Shown: piece after piece, positions 44,430 through 57,359 of the stretch
How positions within the stretch are numbered: the stretch's first letter is position 1
Layout of the letters: the number at the start of each line of letters is the position of its first letter
NCBI GenBank assembly: GCA_030620095.1
Contig: JAUTXW010000345.1
Span: 1,368,001-1,432,000, forward strand
Reading direction: 5' to 3'
From: Kuschelorhynchus macadamiae
Lineage: Eukaryota > Arthropoda > Insecta > Coleoptera > Curculionidae
DNA length: 64,000 bases
Notes under the pieces: generated by a model
Seen by the model: the letters and a program-made list of their open reading frames with translations, nothing else
What the model was told of the DNA's origin: nothing
Database searches by the model: none
Position numbers and translations under genes: made by a program

Positions 44430-45103
44430 GCAACAATCCAAACAAATAAATGTTTGGACTGGCATTTTCGGAAACCGTTTAAAAACACCAAACGACTCAT
44501 GTAACTTGCATCTGTTAGGAGAAGCTATTCATCCGGCTTTAGCTAAGAATATTAAATCCGGCAAATGAATTAATATTCGAACAAGATTATGTATGATATA
44601 TTATACTTTTTTTGACTTATTTAAAGCAAATATATCTTAGTCGGTAAACTGGATAGAAGAGCTTGAAAGACCACCAGCCTCGCCAGATTTGCCTCCATTT
44701 ATTTTTTAGGGTATTCAAAAAATAAAATTTATGAAACCAAATTACTCTACAAATATTCACACGTTTCGCAGTTAATTCTCTATTTTCCATGACAACTTCT
44801 GGCCCGCACCAACATTTCGTAAACTAGTATGTAGGTAACGATTATTTTTCTGTTAACGCAACTGCTCAATATTTCATGTTAAATTCCTACAGACATAGTC
44901 AATTACTCATTTAAAAATTTTAAACCAAATTCCCAATAAACAAAAACAATGAAATACTATGCAACAAAATGTAATTTTTTGAACTCAAAATTTTCGAGGT
45001 TAGTTTCACTCCGGCAGAGAGGTTAAGTAAACAGGTTTCCCATAAAAAAAATAGAGGAACCGGTGTCTATTAGAAGTTTCCGTTTTGACCACCCTGTATA
45101 TTA
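44430..45103 (+). pseudogene. Mariner-like transposase 3' fragment with right terminal repeat
   Basis: NKINVWTGIFGNRLK matches the family KINVWAGILGDR block, and LHLLGEAIHPALAKNIK matches LxLLxExIxPAL. ERPPASPDLPPFIF resembles GRGGPIxWPARSPDLTPLDFFLWG with the Asp kept. Stops and frameshifts intervene. The right end ACCACCCTGTATA at about 45091-45103 is the typical TATACAGGGTGGT end of this family, reversed. The left end is missing. Confidence 0.7.
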
Positions 45104-47869
45104 AATACTAAACTTACTTTAGATATTAAATAAGAAAGTATATTGTAACTTGTAATTAAGGAAAACAATATCTGATTGTAAACCGAATGTGAAAATGTCT
45201 AACTTTGGTAGAATGCTATTCCAAGTAAAGGTTATTTACTATCCGAACTGAGCGTGGTTATTATTATTTATTAACTATTAAACACTTCTCAAAACAGTAT
45301 TGGAAATAGTCACATTTCGCTCATAAGTAATATGATTATTTAGTTTGTGTATAGTCCAAAGAGTCGTTAGTGACCCACTAATTTTGAACTTCAAATAATT
45401 TCACAACAAAAATTCTACTTATTAGACAAAATTCTGTTTTCAATAGTTGTGTATTTTGGATCCAATATAAAGAATCACACATTTTTATTTACCATTGATT
45501 GGTACAAACAGCTTATCACCCAGTGATAAATATCCTCATCTAAGTGAGGGTGTTGAAAGCAGTTACTTTCCGCATGATCGTAGAAAAAAATACGATCTAA
45601 TTTTCTGCGCAGTAAATCAGAACATTCTTGATATACTTGATATACCACTGTGTTTAAAGGTTTTTTTTAATCTTCTAAGAAAAATGTCTGAAAGCAACAG
45701 ACTGTAAGATACAATAAATAGCACTAGTTTCTCTTAAATGCGGTATATAACTATTAAAGTTACCTGTGTTAGTTAATAACACCCAAAATGCACCTTTCCC
45801 TACGAGACATATAAGAAGACCTATCTAACTATCCTTGGTCTCACTAGACAGGAGAAGAGCCATTATTTTTCTCTATTACTTTGAGTTTAGTCTATATATT
45901 ATGCTTCCGTGTACTAAATACTCCCATTATATGACGAGGAAAAATAATAATAACTTATTCTACATTAACCAGATCTGTGGGAAAATCATTCAGAACATTA
46001 TAAGGTCACTAAAGCTTCAATTAACTTTGTTTGATATGTTAAGCTTTAATCTGATAAAATGTGCAGATAATATCTTTAATAGTTATCATTACTAACTAAA
46101 AGAAAATAATAATATTGATTTGCGTCGCGTTTAAATATGAAAATATCGTTAATCAAAACACGGAACGTTAGAGAATAAGCAAACTTGAAAAAAGTAGTCT
46201 TATATTTCTGTTAAATCATTTAAAGCTTTAGTAAAATTCCTTTCCCCAGTTTAAAGCCATGTCTTTGGTAGTTATCGATCGTACTTTTAAATATCAAAAT
46301 GTGCCATTAAATAAGCCGCTATTACGTCAATAAAATGCTATGGTACTTAACCTTAGTCAAAGCGATTAATTTGAATAGCAGAGACGTCACGGTGCAAGAT
46401 TAGTGCATATCATTCCAGTCACGATCAAATTTGTCCAATTTGTGTTTGTATATCTTTTTTTCTGAAAATTCACAGAACGTTTTTAATTCAATATGTTAAA
46501 AAAAATTTTACGAATATTTATTCCGTCTCCTAATATGTGAAACATATTACATTGGGCAACAATGTTTAATTTATTTTCTAATAGTTTAATTTGTTTAATG
46601 ATATTTTTACAGATTGTAGTCCTAAATGGAAGTTTGCAAACACTGTAGTTATTGAAATTTTCTAGTACCCCTTTTGTAAAAATTCGTTACGGAGGAAAAA
46701 ACTGCGATACAGTATAACGTCCTTAGTTATTACCAAATAAAATGTGTTTGATAATAGAAAGGATTCTTTTAGAGAGAAGGAATGCAGTCATGTTTTTTTT
46801 GTGGTTTTACTTACTTTAAGGACACGAAGGGTCGACTTAACGCAAGCCTCCGTCAGTGTTTTTTGAACGAGATATTTATCATGTTTCCGGCGGATGGAAA
46901 TTACTTGCAAATACATTCCTTAACATACAGAATCATTAGAAATATAGGCAGCTCATGGTTAGGATATTTTTGCGTTACTAGAATTAATATTAAATTCAAT
47001 TTTACCTATTTTAATGGTAAGGACTCAAATATCAGCAATATCACTAAAATGCACATTAAAGTCGTTCTTACGTTTGGAAAATTCACAGAAAAAGAAACGA
47101 TAAGGTTTTTAGAAAATGTACCATTTTAACACAAGTAAAGTTATAACCGATATATGTTTATATCTGACATCTTTCTTTAGGCTATCTAAACTAGATATCA
47201 TCCGCCGTTTTACTAAATGTATTCTAATTTTAAATCTAGTAAAAAATGCTTATAACACAATGCTTCCTAAAGATAAAGCCAATGCCTTAAGTAAAAAGTA
47301 ATCAAAACTTCACTAAAACATTTGTAGTTTTTGACTTCTTTAATAATATTAAATAATTTCAAGTCTTTTTTTCCATCCAATGCTTGATATGGGCTCACCT
47401 CTTGTATATACCTAAGCTGTGTGTCTTAGATATACAACAGGCATATGGGAGTTACAATTTATCGCCGGGTCCGAACGACACTATTTGACAAGTAATCTTA
47501 GTGCATTAGCAATTGGTATCGAACCGACGAAACAGTTCACTGTTATTAATCAGTTTGTCTTTAATTTAGAGAAGAATCATAATATTTAGTAACTTTCAGA
47601 TGCGTTCAAAAGAGAAGTTTTAACGCATTTGCTATTCATTTTGCCTTAATTTGGCATGACAAGTTATCACACTAGAACTGATATATTATTTTTTATCTGA
47701 GCAGACCACGAAGGCTGAAGGCCTAAGTACTAGGTACCATGGTTGCTTTAAATAAAAAGTAATATTTATTGACGTAAAATTTAAAGACTTGCAGATTAGG
47801 CGAAGAAGAAAAGAAATTTACTGGTACCACATTTCATATTTAGACACTCTGAGAATAAAAGAGCAAACA
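45104..47869. other. AT-rich interval without recognisable gene
   Basis: A 115-codon plus-strand frame at 46782-47129 and shorter ones at 45495 and 45835 show no known motif and are low in complexity. They are left uncalled. Confidence 0.4.
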
Positions 47870-49440
47870 AAGTGGGAGGTCCTTGTTTTTTGCAGTTGGA
47901 CCTTGAGGGGATGCATGCGGGTTGATGTTCATGTCTCCCTGGTAGGAATGACTAAGGAAGGCATAATGGATGATATTTCATCAGAACAGAACCCATGGAA
48001 ATATCTGTAAAGCAGAGACAGATCCCCTCCCCCATTCGACGATGCTCTAGTGATACAACTTTTCTAGTGAGGATTGAATCGTCAATCAAACGAATAGTTT
48101 TTCTTTGGACAGAATATTAAGGTTTGAAGGAGAGGCTCCATATGTGCGACCAATACTGAAGGCATCATCTGATTTGGGAGGTGTAAAGGGCAGGTTCGCA
48201 GAAGAAAAGCATTTTCAAGCTCGGAAAAAAAAACCCAATTTCTTCGCGGTTGCTGTGGCAACTGAGGTGATGTGATTTGCTAGCGAAGATCTTACTGAAA
48301 AGGGATACCGACTAGGCTAAAGAAATCTTTCGCTTTAAGTATTTTATTATTTATTTGAATGGTCGGGTACATGATTTATGAGATAATAAACAAGTTTGTG
48401 TTTTAGAGGCATTAAATTGGACAAGATTCTTTGCTCCCTATTCTACGATTCTGATGGGGTCCTCGGTCAAGGACACTCATTACTCTACGGCTATCATCAA
48501 TTGCAGTCTTGAAAGAGGAGTGTGCTGTCGTCAGCATAGCTGTGAATAGGATTGCTGGTACAAGAAAGCAGAACATTGATGTGCAGGAGGGATAGAGTAG
48601 GTAGGAATCCTGTGGAATGCCTGCGTGGATTTGGTGAAAGTTTGATGAATGGGCATCAACCACTACAGAAATACTTCTGTTGAAATAGAAAACTGGCAAT
48701 CCAAGCAGGAAGTTTGTTAAGAAGTGCGTCCTGTCAGATTTGATCAAATGCTTGGGATATGTCGAGGGCAAAAATTTGGGCTTCTCCGTGGAATTCGATA
48801 GACTTATTCCAGTTGTGAGTTACGAAGGTAAGAAGATCTGCTGTGGATTTTTGGAGGCGGAAGCCGTATTTCCTGTCGTGTACAAATTTATACCGTTCAA
48901 TGTTATTTAAAAGATCATTATTGATATATTTCTCCATTGCCTTACTCATAATTGAGAGGAGATATATGGGTCTGTGTTAGAAGAAAGAGTTTTGGATTCC
49001 TTTTTGGGAACAGGCTGTACACGAGCAGATTTCCAGCTTTTAGGAAAAATGCCCTTGTCATAGGACCTTTGAAATGACCTGGTTAGGATAGAGGCCAATT
49101 CAAAAGTGCACTTTTTTGGGACTATGGCCGGAATAATCAAGACCAGATGACTTTTTGATATTAAGTGTTATGAGAATATGTCGTATCTTTTTAACCTTTT
49201 AACCTTAAAATTTCGTGCATATTGTATAGCGAAGCTGGTACTGATGGAAGGGGGAGTGAAAAGGAGGTATTGAAGTAGAATTTGCGGCGAATTGTTTTGC
49301 AAAAAGCTCAGCTTTTGCTTTAAACGTGGAGACACTTTTATCACCAGCTTTTGCAGAAGTTTTAATTAATATTTTTGGCAACCGACCAAAAAGGTTTGGC
49401 TCCCTTTTTGGCAAAAAAAGAACTTTACTATTTATGCGTA
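47870..49440 (-). pseudogene. Non-LTR retrotransposon reverse transcriptase, 5'-truncated and broken
   Basis: Minus-strand blocks in order: KAELFAKQFAANST (about 49300); IPAIVPKKCTFELASILTRSF and GIFPKSWKSARVQPVPKK (49140-49000); MEKYINNDLLNNIERYKFVHDRKYGFRLQKSTADLL and ALDISQAFDQI (48940-48735, RT blocks 2 and 3, Asp kept); then HQIHAGIPQDS (usual NAGVPQGS) and SNPIHSYADDSTLL at about 48540 with the catalytic YADD. The thumb and C-terminal piece RTYGASPS...ILSKE corresponds to the family HVWGGAPxSxLxxLDxVQ near 48150. Several frameshifts separate them. The clade is probably within the Jockey/CR1 group, not proven. The endonuclease part is absent here; the fragment at 15876-16550 need not be the same family. 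Confidence 0.82.
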
Positions 49441-51896
49441 TATTGAAGGCATTTTTTGTTTCGAATGAACAATGGAAATAGTTTAAGTATTATTACGATA
49501 GTTGTGAGTTAGTGGAGTTATTTTGTTTTAAAAATACCTGATTAATAAATTGTCCTTTGTAGCGAATTATTCTTTTAATTAGTATTTTTTTTATATTTGG
49601 TGATATCTTAATATCTTTAAAACATATCTTTCACTTTCTTTTATCAAAGAAAGATTTCAATACGGGAAAAGGTCCTGGAAAATAGCTTATCTTCTTTTTA
49701 TTGTATAACGTACTCGGAATTGTCCTCATAATGAGGAAGGAACATGGCATGCTTAGCTTAACGACCTTCTAAGATTGAGATGTGTTCCTCTATTTTAGAT
49801 ATTTACCAAAATGTCCAAAGTTCAGCCTCATATTTTGATCATTGAGTAAATAGTTTGAGCTATACTGTGAACAAAGAGATTTTTTTTCTTCATCTAGGGA
49901 TACTGCAGTATTTCTTTTAAGAGGTAAGTAAAAGTAGTGGCTTTTTGATCTTGAACGTTTTTCAAAGAATGGTTTCAATGACAAGGTAATACATATGAAT
50001 GTGTGTATTAAACAAAATATAATAAAATTAAAAGTGGTTGTTTAATTTTATTGTTCTAGTAAGTTATATGATTAAGGCAACTTTTGTTTAAATTTATTTC
50101 AAGTCAATATAACAAAAAAAAACAATAATATATCTTACTATTTACCTTTAATTAAGTTAGATTACCAATTTTAAGACGGCCATATAATATTCCTGATAGC
50201 GGACTCAATTAAAAACAAAACAAATTGAATTTTTAATTATATATAGTTATAAAACCATTAAAACTTCATTAACGACAGAACCTAACATTCTCTAAAATTA
50301 GAATTGTATGTATCTTCTGTGGCCACCCATGCATTACAAAGTAGATCAAAACCCGCTATATCTACTGTATCTTCTCGCAATTAATACAAGACGTATTAAA
50401 TAGCCGCCAAAAAACTCGATTTCAACGTCAAAGTTCGGCCGCCTTTACAACAAATTACCTGATTTCCGCATCCAAGAGGGACGGCTGGCCTACTTCTCAA
50501 AATCATTTCAACCGATACTCACACGAAACTCGCCAGAGGCTAATATATTGATCAGATTTCATTGGCGTGGAATTTGTACAGTGGGTATGTTTTATTGCTT
50601 TCTTATAAAGCAAAGATAAATTATTATTTTAATAATAATATAAATACTTAAGGTAGTTCAATATTTAATAAACTAACAAATTACGTCGACTAAAATTAAA
50701 AAGCATTAGAAGGAAAAAAAAAATTGTAAGGGTTCTTAGTCATAAAAATTATATTGAAGAAATGTATAGCAAAACGAAATATTCTTTTGCGAATATGTTA
50801 AGAACGACTAAGATCGATAACGCTCTGTTGGTTTCAATCTAAAGAGCCAGTTCTGTCTGCTGCGGATATACAAAGGTCATCAGACACTTTCCCCAGGATT
50901 TATCAGTGTATAACTGAATTTCCCAAATACTTAAATACATATTGCGTCGCATATTCCGACTTAAAAAATCGGCATGGTAAAAAGACATCTGCCTTCTTTT
51001 CATAAGTACTAGATGCACTGAGTTGCGATCTATATATAGCATGATTAGCACGAGAGACACATCTGTGCTACTACAAGATCATAATACAAAAAAATTATTT
51101 TTGTAAAGCAGCCTACCCGACGAAATTTTAGTTTTTTGGAAAATTCATTTATACACTGATACCCCGTAAGGAAACTACCTGATAAGGCTTGTCAAAGCCG
51201 ACACCCGGTAGCAGAATTGGCTCCGTTGGTACTAGTCGTTCTTATACATGGTCAAAGAAATATTTCTTTGCGTTATACGTTTCTTCTAATCTTTATAACT
51301 AAGAACCGATTGAATTTTTTTAGAAAAAAAAAATCAACACAAACAAATAGGATAATTTTAAACATAGATGGTACAAGAACTTTTAATACGATTCTTCATG
51401 GAAACTTAAATCAAAGAAACTATATTTTCCGTATTATATATATATTTTTTTCCTATCTTATTCTAAAATTAAAGATGTTTCTCACACCACCACTGTCAAA
51501 GGTGAATATTAAATACCAAATATTTTTCAAATGACATAGGTCTCCTGAATGGTACAATTTTCATTGTCTTCTGTCTCATGACCTCATTTAACTATCAACA
51601 ACAAAACGTTTGGTGTTATTTTGTATAATAATAATAACGAATTATCTTATATATGTATTTTAAATAATTTATGTTAATTGCTAGGATACAAAAAGTTTTT
51701 AATAATTTTAACTGTACTCATTTTACAAGTAAGTTTAGCTCATAGATTTTATAATTTTTACTTTCCATTAACTCTATATTGTAGACTTGAAGAGGGAAAT
51801 AAAGGTTTTCAAAAGCTCGGCATAGTAGAAAAGAGTCCTCTTTTAACCAGCCCTTATACAGACCGTTTACCCAATACTTGTACTCTGCTATGTATG
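49441..51896. other. AT-rich interval without recognisable gene
   Basis: ACCTGATAAGGCTTGTCAAAGCCGAC near 51180 has a weak counterpart near 54536 (ACCTGATAAGGTTTGCAG), which may be a short dispersed repeat. A 105-codon frame at 51217-51534 is lysine/isoleucine-rich low-complexity sequence and not called. Confidence 0.4.
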
Positions 51897-52017
<121 letters not shown>

Positions 52018-52105
52018 ATTTTTCCTTCACGGATGGAAAAATACAATGTGTTTTCATTCCGGGTGTACATCCGTTCACTACTGTCGTTCTGAAAAGAACA
52101 GTTTT

Positions 52106-52145
52106 GCTGACGTTTCGCCAAAATCACATTTGGCATTTTCGAAGC
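52106..52145 (-). ncRNA. Hammerhead-ribozyme-like motif in PLE 3' tail
   Basis: On the minus strand: GCT (stem I), TCGAAAA in place of CTGANGA, TGCCAAA-TGTGAT-TTTGGC (stem II, six pairs), GAAAC, GTC, AGC (stem I). The predicted cleavage is about 90 nt before the TA array. Position and layout match the palindrome arms. The first core block is degenerate. Confidence 0.5.
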
Positions 52146-52200
52146 TTTCTTTCTCGCGTCCGAATAGAGACTGAAGTGTTGGTGACTGCGACGCTTCCTT

Positions 52201-53640
52201 TTATACCCCCACTCGGGGCCGAAGGTTATATCTGCGCAGGCGTTGGTCGTTATTTATGTTTTCCGGATGGTGCTGTTGTTGTTGCGCTAATTGCGCTTGA
52301 GTTTTTGCGATTTTAGATTTGTCGATTACTGTCTTCCATACTGTTGGTAGTTTTAATGATTCGTCCCTTTTATTTAAATCACCTTGCTTTTCAATTTCTA
52401 TGGCTTCTCGGATTATTCTGGTTTTATAATGTTCTATATTGGCAATCTCCCTACACCCATCGAAATTTATTTTATGGCCGGTTTCCTGATGATGTAGGAA
52501 TAAAGCTGAGGTTGTTTGTTTATTTCTGATGCTGAGTTTATGCTCTTCCACTCTTGCTGATATTCGCCTGTTAGTTTGCCCTACGTACAACTTTTCACAG
52601 TCCTGGCACGGAATACTGTACACTCCGTGGTTTTCCAGTTTGATTTTATCTTTTGGGTTTCCGAGTAGTTTACCTATAGTTGTTTGTGGCTTGTGTATTG
52701 TTTGTATGTTGTGTTTCCTCAGAATTCTTCCGATTCTGTCTGTTGTGCCTTTTACATATGGTAAGACTACTCGTTGCTTTCCCGGTTCATATTTTTTGTT
52801 GTTCGTTGTTCGGGAAACTTGTGCATTAATAGCTTTCTCTATGGTGCGATTTGTGTAGCCATTTTTCTTTAAAGCACTAGATATTACCTTAAGTTCGTTT
52901 TGTCTCGTCTGTGTTTCAATTAGTCGCACGGATCTAGAGAGAGAGAGTATTTGCCACAGCTTGAATTTGTGCTGGGTGATGATGTGATTTTGCATTTAAA
53001 TATCTGTCTGTATGTGTTGGTTTTCTATACACGGTGTATTCGAAATGTCCGTTATGTAGTTTTGTGACCAAAACATCTAAAAATGGTAGTTTGTTGTTTT
53101 CCTCCAACTCTAGAGTAAATTGTATTCTGGGGTGGATTGAATTTACGTGAGTCAGAAATTTTTCGAGCTCTGCATGACCATGTTGCCATATAATAAATAT
53201 GTCATCCACATAACGAATCCATAATTTGGGTTTTAAACTTGCTTCTCAAGAGCTTCTTTCTCGAAGTATATCATAAATAAATTCGCGACTACTGGTGATA
53301 GCGAGGACCCCATTGGAGCACCATCCATTTGTTTATACATTTGCCCGTTGAAAGAAAAATAAGTATTTTTGAGGCAATGCTCCGAGAGTTCTATTATATG
53401 TGCCTGGAAATCCTCGTTCATAGCAATCTTGTCCAATGCTTCGTCGATGGGAATACTGGGATATAACAATTTGACATCTAGGCTTGCTATGATATCGTTT
53501 TTTTCAAGAACGATATCTCGTATAATTCGAGTGAAATGCTCCGAGTTTTTTACAAATGAATCAGCTTTTTCTACAGTTGGTTGCATAATTTCAGAAAGGT
53601 ATTTCTCCAGTTTTTGTAGCGGCGAAGCTAAATGCCACTG
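52201..53640 (-). pseudogene. PLE reverse transcriptase (palm) plus GIY-YIG endonuclease
   Basis: From 53640: SPLQKLEKYLSEIM, DSFVKNSEHF, ASLDVKLLYPSIP (RT motif A Asp), MDGAPMGSSLSPVVANLFM (motif B), then LWIRYVDDIFIIW (catalytic YVDD) at about 53190 after a one-base frameshift near 53230. LPFLDVLVTK and YRKPTHTDRYLN follow. A second frameshift near 52965 leads into 264 codons ending at 52201. These contain VLPYVKGTTDRIGRIL, then the GIY-YIG domain GVYSIPCQDCEKLYVGQTNRRIS near 52600 with its zinc-type Cys pair, the conserved Arg, and the downstream Glu in REAIEIEKQ. The endonuclease half has no stop, so this is a young copy with two frameshifts. The N-terminal RT blocks lie inverted at 53641-53975. 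Confidence 0.92.
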
Positions 53641-53975
53641 AACAAAGGGCCCTAATAAACCTCCGAAAAAATAAAGACATCACAATCCTTCCAGCAGATA
53701 AAGGGAACGCAACTGTGGTTATGAATACTCAAGATTACGTACAAAAAATGCAGGAAATCCTACAAGACAACTGTTATAGGCCTGTTCCAAGGGACCCGAC
53801 AACGTACCTAGAAAAAACAACTAAAAATAAAATAAAAAGTTGACCAATAAACCCCGAAATTTAACAAAAAATCATACCACGGGAAAAGTCGAGCTGATGT
53901 CCTAAACTCTATGGTTTACCAAAAATACACAAATCAGGGGCGCCTATCAGACCTATTGTTAGTGCTGTTAAATAA
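53641..53975 (+). pseudogene. PLE reverse transcriptase N-terminal segment, inverted
   Basis: Plus strand, one frame with three stops: ALINLRKNKDITILPADKGNATVV, DYVQKMQEILQDNCYRPV, then CPKLYGLPKIHKSGAPIRPIV ending SAV at 53972. These are the RT blocks before motif A in PLEs and complement exactly what the minus-strand copy lacks. After 53975 the sequence loses all resemblance. Confidence 0.88.
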
Positions 53976-55140
53976 GATAAAGTCCAATCTGGCCAGAAGA
54001 TGATTTCACATTTTGATGATGAGTAATAATGGATGCAATAAATTTAGGTAGGCATCTATCTGCTGATATAAAGGTTGGCATCTACAGCTTCCCGCCCAAA
54101 CTAGCGGCCTTGAAATTCCAGCCGTCGACATGGCATACCAGACCAAAACTTTGCTGCATATCTGACTTTTGTTTTAAATTTAATTTCGTCTGGACAGTTT
54201 TGATTGTCGAAAGTCTAAATGCCATCGTTGCCTTTCATTTCGGAATTGGAAAGCTTTAAATATTTTCCTACGATGATCACGCCGCTACTTATGAAATGAT
54301 TTCGCCTTAAGGCTCTGCAGCATCTATCGAGTTGGGTCTTGATGCATTATCATCTTTTTCGATACTTTACGCTATTACGAAAAAAAAAAATGTTTACGTG
54401 GAGAAACTCCTTTTTTACTGAAAATAATATTATACTTACTTGCGTATCCATAGCCACCTAAGTAAACTTGATTTATCAGTACAAATTCAATGGAAAACTT
54501 ATATATTTATATAATTCGAATCGAAAGTAAAATACCTGATAAGGTTTGCAGTGAGTCACTGACAAAACCTGGCAGTTGATCGCCTTCGAACCAATTAAAG
54601 ATATATTAGTTCTTGTCTAGTTTCCAACTATTACTCTCGGGACGATAAATGCCTGCTATCTACTGAATACTAATTTAAAGATTCCTATATTCATTATTTA
54701 GGTATATTCCCATTTGTGTACTGAAAATTGTAAGTAAGGTGAAAACAAAAGTGTTATTTAGGAATTTGTAATATATTTTATTGCTATTTAGTTTATGCAC
54801 ATTTATTAAGGGCGCATTCAGTTGGTAAGAAGTAAGAATTTTAAAAATCGTTTCCGGTAACATATTTTATAGATGCTTCACTTTTCGATCATAACTATTC
54901 TTATCCCCACTCAGAATTATATGGGTAGAGTATATTCGATGGCGTGGAGCACAAATGTGGTAACTATATCTCGAGCAGTTTTGAGAAATATTAAAATTAA
55001 AGATCACTGACCTAGGAAAATACAAAGAACACAAAATTTGTCTCTATAAGTTAATAGAGACATATGAAGATTACGTTTTAATAATTGTAAGTCATTCATT
55101 TGAAATACAGAATTTTACACAATAATAAAGCAACTTTTTT
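53976..55140. other. AT-rich stretch without recognisable gene
   Basis: No supportable ORF. The 76-codon frame at 54029-54259 is not recognised. Confidence 0.4.
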
Positions 55141-55166
55141 ATACTTCCTCCGTAAAGGGGAAGTAT
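55141..55166. repeat. Terminal hairpin of the composite repeat
   Basis: ATACTTCC at 55141 and GGAAGTAT at 55159-55166 pair through eight bases around a ten-base loop. The same ATTATAATACTTCC word ends the modules at 24646-25600. A hairpin near one end recalls Helitrons, but no flanking CTRR or AT target is clear. Confidence 0.6.
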
Positions 55167-56220
55167 TATAATCGTAAAAAAGTCACTTTCTGGGATTCTT
55201 TCAGATCTTTACGTTTCAGGGTCCCTAAATAACGAAAAGCATGTTTTCTCAATTGCGTCGGTCTGTCTGTCTGTTCGCGATGTAGCTAAAAACTACTTTC
55301 CCTGTTGACTTCAAATGTTGCTCAAAAATTAAAAGTCATATGGGGATGACCTGATAACATTTTGTTAAAAATCCAATATGCCGAAACAAAAAGTATTATT
55401 AAAAAAGTATCTATCCAATTTATCTCAAATTTTGTGAAAACATCAAGTATTATGTAAGAATCAACTACTCATATTTTGGTACGAATCCAAGATGCAGAAG
55501 AAAATGGCGCCTTAATAAAATATTTAAAAATTCAGCCTGAAAAAATGCTTAATGGTTTGATCTCAAACTGTGTGTCATAACTAATTGTGGTATAGGGATC
55601 AACTAGTAGAATTGTGGTATTAAATATGTTTATATATAGAAAATATGTTTTATCAATTCCGTCGGTCCGTCTGTCGGTCTTTCTGTCTGTCTATCAGCTT
55701 GCGGCGTAGCTTAAAGGCTACTTACCCGACTACCTTAAAATTTTTATTAAAAATTAAGGGTCATATGGGGATGACCTGGTAATATTTTGGTAAAAATCCA
55801 AAATGGTGAAACAAAATGGAGGCCTAGTGAAATGTTAAAAAAATATATTATTAAAAAACTACTTATCCAATTTATCTCAAATTTTATAGAAACATCAAAG
55901 TATTATGTTGGAATCCACTGGTAAAACTTTGATACGAATCCAGGATGGCAGGACAAAATAACGGCTTAATAAAATATTTAAAAATTCAGCCTGAAAAACT
56001 ACTTAATGGATTGATTTTAAATTGCATGTCATAGCTAATTGTGGTATATGGGTCAACTAGTAAAATTGTGGTACTAATTCAACCAAACGCCGAACAAAAT
56101 GGCTACCAAATAAAATTTTTCTAATGGTTAAACAAATTATTCTCTCAGATTTTACATATCTTTACGTTTTAGTGTTCTTAGATGCCAAAAAATATGTTTT
56201 ATTAATTCCGTTGGCTCGTC

Positions 56221-56241
56221 TGCATCCTCAGGACACATACA
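56221..56241 (-). ncRNA. Truncated hammerhead-like motif (5' half)
   Basis: Minus strand TGTGTCCTGAGGATGCA keeps stem I and a perfect CTGAGGA, then breaks off at 56221 into the GACA-type module. It shows that the array boundary falls inside the ribozyme. Confidence 0.5.
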
Positions 56242-56405
56242 TAGATTCTATATCCTACATGAACTCTACATAATTAGTCTTTACGTACTCCGTTGGTCCA
56301 CAGATAGTTCCCAGATATTATGTTTCTAAATGATTTTCGTTAACGATCCTCTTGTTGTTATGTTGGAGTGGTGTATTATTTGGGGTAGGATCCAATAAAA
56401 AAAAA

Positions 56406-56443
56406 CCACGTTTTGCAACTTTATTGTTGCATTCTCAGGACAC
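56406..56443 (-). ncRNA. Hammerhead-ribozyme-like motif in copy B
   Basis: Minus strand: GTGTC, CTGAGAA, TGCAAC-AATAAA-GTTGC (stem II intact), AAAAC, GTG. The cleavage triplet is lost (GTG for GTC) and GAAA has become AAAA, so it is dead, but it clearly belongs to the same family as units 1-4. Confidence 0.5.
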
Positions 56444-56900
56444 ATATATTTTATATCCTATATAAACCCATATTTTGAATCTTTACCTACTCTGTTGGTT
56501 CGCAGATATTTCCCAGATATTAAGTTTCTAAATGGTTTTCGTTAACGATCTTCTTGTTAGAGTAGCGTATTATTTGGGGTTAGGAATTATCTGCAAACCA
56601 ACGGAGTAGGTAAAGACTGATAATGTGGTTTTCAATTTAAGATGGCAAAACATATTGGCGGCAAAATATAGTTTTTAAAAAACGACGTAAAACAATGGGA
56701 TAAACTGCTACGAATTCATCATGACGTAGTAAAATGGCGGTATGTGTCAATGAAAAACTACTTATTGAATTTATTTTAAATTATGCCCAAAAGTCAAGTG
56801 TGACATACGTAGAAAGAAAATGGTAAAATACTGGTAGGAATCCAATGACGAAACAAAATGGCGCCCAATAAAATGAAAAGACAGTACATATAACACGTAT

Positions 56901-57359
56901 ATACTGTGACTATGTACTAAATTTGGTCACACTTCACTATTCCTGACAAATGGAAAAAAAATCATAACGAGGGATGTTCTGGATAAAGGAAATTTACCGA
57001 TTTTTTGATAAACTACCGCACTTAACACACCTGTGTTCCTTATTTAAGAGATTCTTAAAGAAATTATTATTATTATAAATAGACGCAGATACAAAATAAG
57101 TACATTTATTAGAAACTAGGTTACTAAAACAAATAGCAAAAATTAATCGCAGTCCTAATTTTCATCTTTTTGCGAAAAAGCATTATTTTTTTCTTTAGAA
57201 ATATCAATGATAAAGAGAGAAAATTAAATATTTTTTTCTTTTTTTAGCGAGACAGGCAGCCTATAATTATATTTCTTGATTCATTCTACTGACTCTCACT
57301 TTCTTTTTCTTCCAAGCTTATGACTTAATCTGATATCAATTTCCAAATCAGAAAGAGGG
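56901..57359. other. AT-rich stretch without recognisable gene
   Basis: Nothing supportable on either strand. Confidence 0.45.

Larger units (their letters stand above)
55141..56900 (-). mobile_element. Composite dispersed repeat with hammerhead units (copy B)
   Basis: Read on the minus strand: left flank at 56900-56640 with two GCCATTTTGTTTCG-type blocks and the GCCATCTTAAATTGAAA block shared with copy A; then about 1.7 hammerhead units (56640-56205); then two to three ~450-bp modules with CGGACCGACAG-type tracts (about 56215-55235). The end is ATACTTCCCC...GGAAGTAT, a terminal hairpin at 55141-55166. Collinear with 2580-3895 but with fewer hammerhead units and more modules, so both sub-arrays vary in copy number between insertions. 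No ORF. Confidence 0.7.

Noticed and set aside
46782..47129. 115-codon plus-strand frame
   Set aside because: No motif, biased AT-rich composition and no supporting neighbour; expected by chance in a 64-kb window.
52344..52858. Plus-strand frames within the PLE GIY-YIG region
   Set aside because: They are shadows of the minus-strand PLE ORF.
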